A DNA stretch of 46,425 nucleotides from Marinimicrococcus sp033875255 (lineage in GTDB: Bacteria > Pseudomonadota > Alphaproteobacteria > Geminicoccales > Geminicoccaceae). Below the pieces are notes generated by a model, which saw only the letters and a program-made list of their open reading frames with translations, searched no databases and was not told where the DNA came from. Made by a program: the position numbers and the translations under genes. This document shows, one piece after another, positions 44,954 to 46,425 of this stretch. The first letter of the stretch is position 1. Each line of letters starts with the position of its first letter. Where the stretch lies: contig JAWZSN010000033.1 of NCBI GenBank assembly GCA_033875255.1, positions 1 to 46,425 of the forward strand. Reading direction: 5' to 3'.

Positions 44954-45934
44954 ATGGACTTCAAAAAACCGGACCGCAAGGCACGTCTTGCGCAACTGGG
45001 CTTTCTCTGTCGCCATACGTTCACCATCGTTGGGCGCAACCGCGCGCTGCTGAAGCCGCTGATCGCCATGTGGGCATACGCGGCGGTTATGGTATTAATG
45101 TTCTTTGCGGGATTCATCCTGATTTTGTGCGATATTGGCGGTGGCACTTGGCTGCTGCTCGGCGGGGGAGTGATGTTCTTTTATAAGTTCTTTTTCTACA
45201 GCCGAGCTGAATTGACGCTGAGTCGCATGACTTATAACACTGCCACTGGCGGCTCGCAGACGCGGCACGATGCGCGTCGCGAAGTTGCCGGTCTCAAACC
45301 TCAGATACGTATCCTGGGTTTTCTGGACATGGCCGCGGCCTGGCTTGCGAGCCGCAAAAACAAGGAAGGCGGGCTGCTGTCGCTCGTTCTGGGCGGCATC
45401 GCCGAGGTTTGGGATCTGGTCAATCATTTCCTGCTGCCGGCTTTCGCCATCGACAAGCTGAGCCTGCGTGACGGCATCGCCAAATTGAAACGAATAAAGG
45501 ATCATGTGCCGGAAACCTTGGTGGGCGTGTTCGGAATCGACATCATGGGCGGCGTGATCGGCACCCTCATGACACCGCTCTATGTCATCGGGACTTCGGC
45601 GGGCATTATCTGCGGCCTTGTCTTCGGTGCGGGTTTGCCCGACGCGTTTTCTGCAGGCACTCTTGGCGAATTATCCAGCAACATTCCGAATTTTGGGATA
45701 ATTAATTCGGATGCCGCCTTCAATTGGTTACCGATGTTTATGATTTTCTTCCTCGGCGTCATCCTTCACGCCTTTATTGCGCGCGTCATCATCGCGATTA
45801 AGGTCGTTTATTTCACGCTATTTTATACGCGCATCATGCACGCCGAAGCGCTGGATCCGGATATTCGCACCGATCTCGAAGGTTACCTGGAACTTGGTGA
45901 GGCGGAAATGGACTCTTCTACTGCCACAGCATGA
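44954..45934 (+). CDS. Multi-pass membrane protein, DUF6159-like, AT-richer
   Basis: A 326-residue protein with hydrophobic segments at about 36-60, 63-82, 195-225 and 258-292, and a basic N-terminus. HFLLPAFAIDKLSLRDGIAKLKRIKDHVPE (158-187) followed by a membrane helix resembles the FVVPVLVVEG...AIRRS pattern of DUF6159-type membrane proteins; this link is tentative. Codons such as TTA, ATT, TAT and AAT are far more frequent than in the rest of the window, so recent transfer is likely. The ATG follows AAGGGCA. It lies between unassigned DNA and a transposase remnant. No function can be given. Confidence 0.75.
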   Translation: MDFKKPDRKARLAQLGFLCRHTFTIVGRNRALLKPLIAMWAYAAVMVLMFFAGFILILCDIGGGTWLLLGGGVMFFYKFFFYSRAELTLSRMTYNTATGGSQTRHDARREVAGLKPQIRILGFLDMAAAWLASRKNKEGGLLSLVLGGIAEVWDLVNHFLLPAFAIDKLSLRDGIAKLKRIKDHVPETLVGVFGIDIMGGVIGTLMTPLYVIGTSAGIICGLVFGAGLPDAFSAGTLGELSSNIPNFGIINSDAAFNWLPMFMIFFLGVILHAFIARVIIAIKVVYFTLFYTRIMHAEALDPDIRTDLEGYLELGEAEMDSSTATA

Positions 45935-46134
45935 GTAATCGCGGCACAGTTTGTCATGTCTGGATGGCTCCGGTTTAGCCATTCTCCGAGCGAAATTACG
46001 CCCGCAACGAAGGTGGAGATCGTTACGACTTTCAGAGGGATCGGCACATATCGGTCTCGGAGTCGCGGGGACCTCACGTGATCGCGCTAAGGAGTGACTC
46101 TCCAACGGCCTGTTGAGCCCAGGGAGCGTGACCC
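45935..46134 (+). other. Non-coding region ahead of the IS110-type transposase
   Basis: A perfect 6-bp dyad ATGGCT (45964-45969) / AGCCAT (45977-45982) with a 7-base loop is visible. In the IS110 group the structured bridge RNA is encoded in the non-coding DNA next to the transposase gene, so part of this stretch could derive from such an element, but element ends cannot be placed because the window stops. Confidence 0.35.
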
Positions 46135-46425
46135 ATGGCCAGTGTTGCCGGTTCCGGCGTCTCCGAGCAGGTGGCCGGGATGTGCGTGGTTGAGGGTGAG
46201 GGTATGCGGGCTCGCGGGAGGTGCCCCAACGATCCGGCGGCGATCCGCGGCTCTCTGGCGAAGCAGGCGCCCGATCGTCGCCGCCTGGTGATCGAGAGCG
46301 GGTCGCTGACCGCGCGGCTGGTGGACGGGCTGCCGGCGCCGGTGGTCTGCGCTTGCGCCCGGCAGGCGCACGCAGCCGTGAGCCGGGAGGCCGGGAGCCA
46401 CGGGCCGCGCAAGACCGACCGGGAG
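46135..46425 (+). mobile_element. 5' part of a degenerate IS110-family transposase
   Basis: From ATG 46135, with GGGAG 9 bases upstream, 97 codons are open to the window end. The reading MCVVEGEG...RGRCPNDPAAIRGSLA, LVIESGSLTARLVDGL, VVCACARQAHAAVS and KTDRE follows the order of the DEDD (RuvC-like) domain of IS110 transposases: E54 fits the second catalytic residue and D95 the KTD. The first catalytic Asp, expected in VAGIDVSK at the N-terminus, is replaced (VAGSGVSEQ), so this copy is probably inactive or an early decayed one. The rest of the gene is outside the window. Confidence 0.65.

Overview
The window is high-GC bacterial DNA with densely packed, often overlapping genes on both strands. 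It most likely comes from an alphaproteobacterium of the Rhodospirillales/Geminicoccaceae kind; that assignment is inferred, not computed. The gene families behind it are a GDH-180 type NAD-glutamate dehydrogenase, a PmtA-type phospholipid methyltransferase, a zf-CHCC protein, Ppx/GppA followed by RlmE, ccmABC near acnA, and a promoter of the alphaproteobacterial general stress sigma factor EcfG.

Layout. 1-7.5 kb: the tail of an unknown gene, a secreted helix-plus-glycine-repeat protein, a YegS/DAGK lipid kinase, a DUF1194 VWA-like protein, a redoxin gene broken by a TAG, glyoxalase I, a large DUF2339 membrane protein, a lipoprotein and a double-CDGSH iron-sulfur protein. 7.6-13.7 kb: ppx/gppA-rlmE, a converging phaC, a decayed second copy of the rlmE 3' end, an AhpD-like protein with an ECF41 sigma factor and a matching ECF41-type promoter, a 29-residue membrane peptide and an ROK kinase. 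13.8-21.7 kb: zf-CHCC protein, an ABC ATPase without a permease, tRNA-Arg(CCG), an XRE regulator, NAD-glutamate dehydrogenase and PmtA.

22-32.5 kb is one long rightward run: an acyl-CoA ligase, a complete Liv-type ABC importer (two ATPases, two permeases, one binding protein) and a PaaK-like ligase with an altered P-loop, running by overlap into ccmA-ccmB-ccmC. The ligase and importer genes look like one uptake-and-CoA-activation system for an unknown carboxylic acid. 32.5-35.7 kb is a leftward envelope operon of five genes (two soluble/anchored coiled-coil proteins, holin-X-like, YihY, and a 24-residue membrane peptide) preceded by a perfect EcfG-type promoter. 36-41.2 kb: acnA with a good sigma-70 promoter and a leader hairpin, a lysophospholipase-like lipoprotein, a RidA relative lacking the usual active-site arginine, and a second YegS/DAGK kinase.

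From about 41.2 kb the character changes. There is a SauUSI-like type IV restriction enzyme (PLD nuclease, SF2 helicase, DUF3427), 600 bp with no recognisable gene, an AT-richer membrane-protein gene, and at the edge the start of a degenerate IS110-family transposase. This looks like an acquired, partly decayed island. No CRISPR array, rRNA or prophage was seen.
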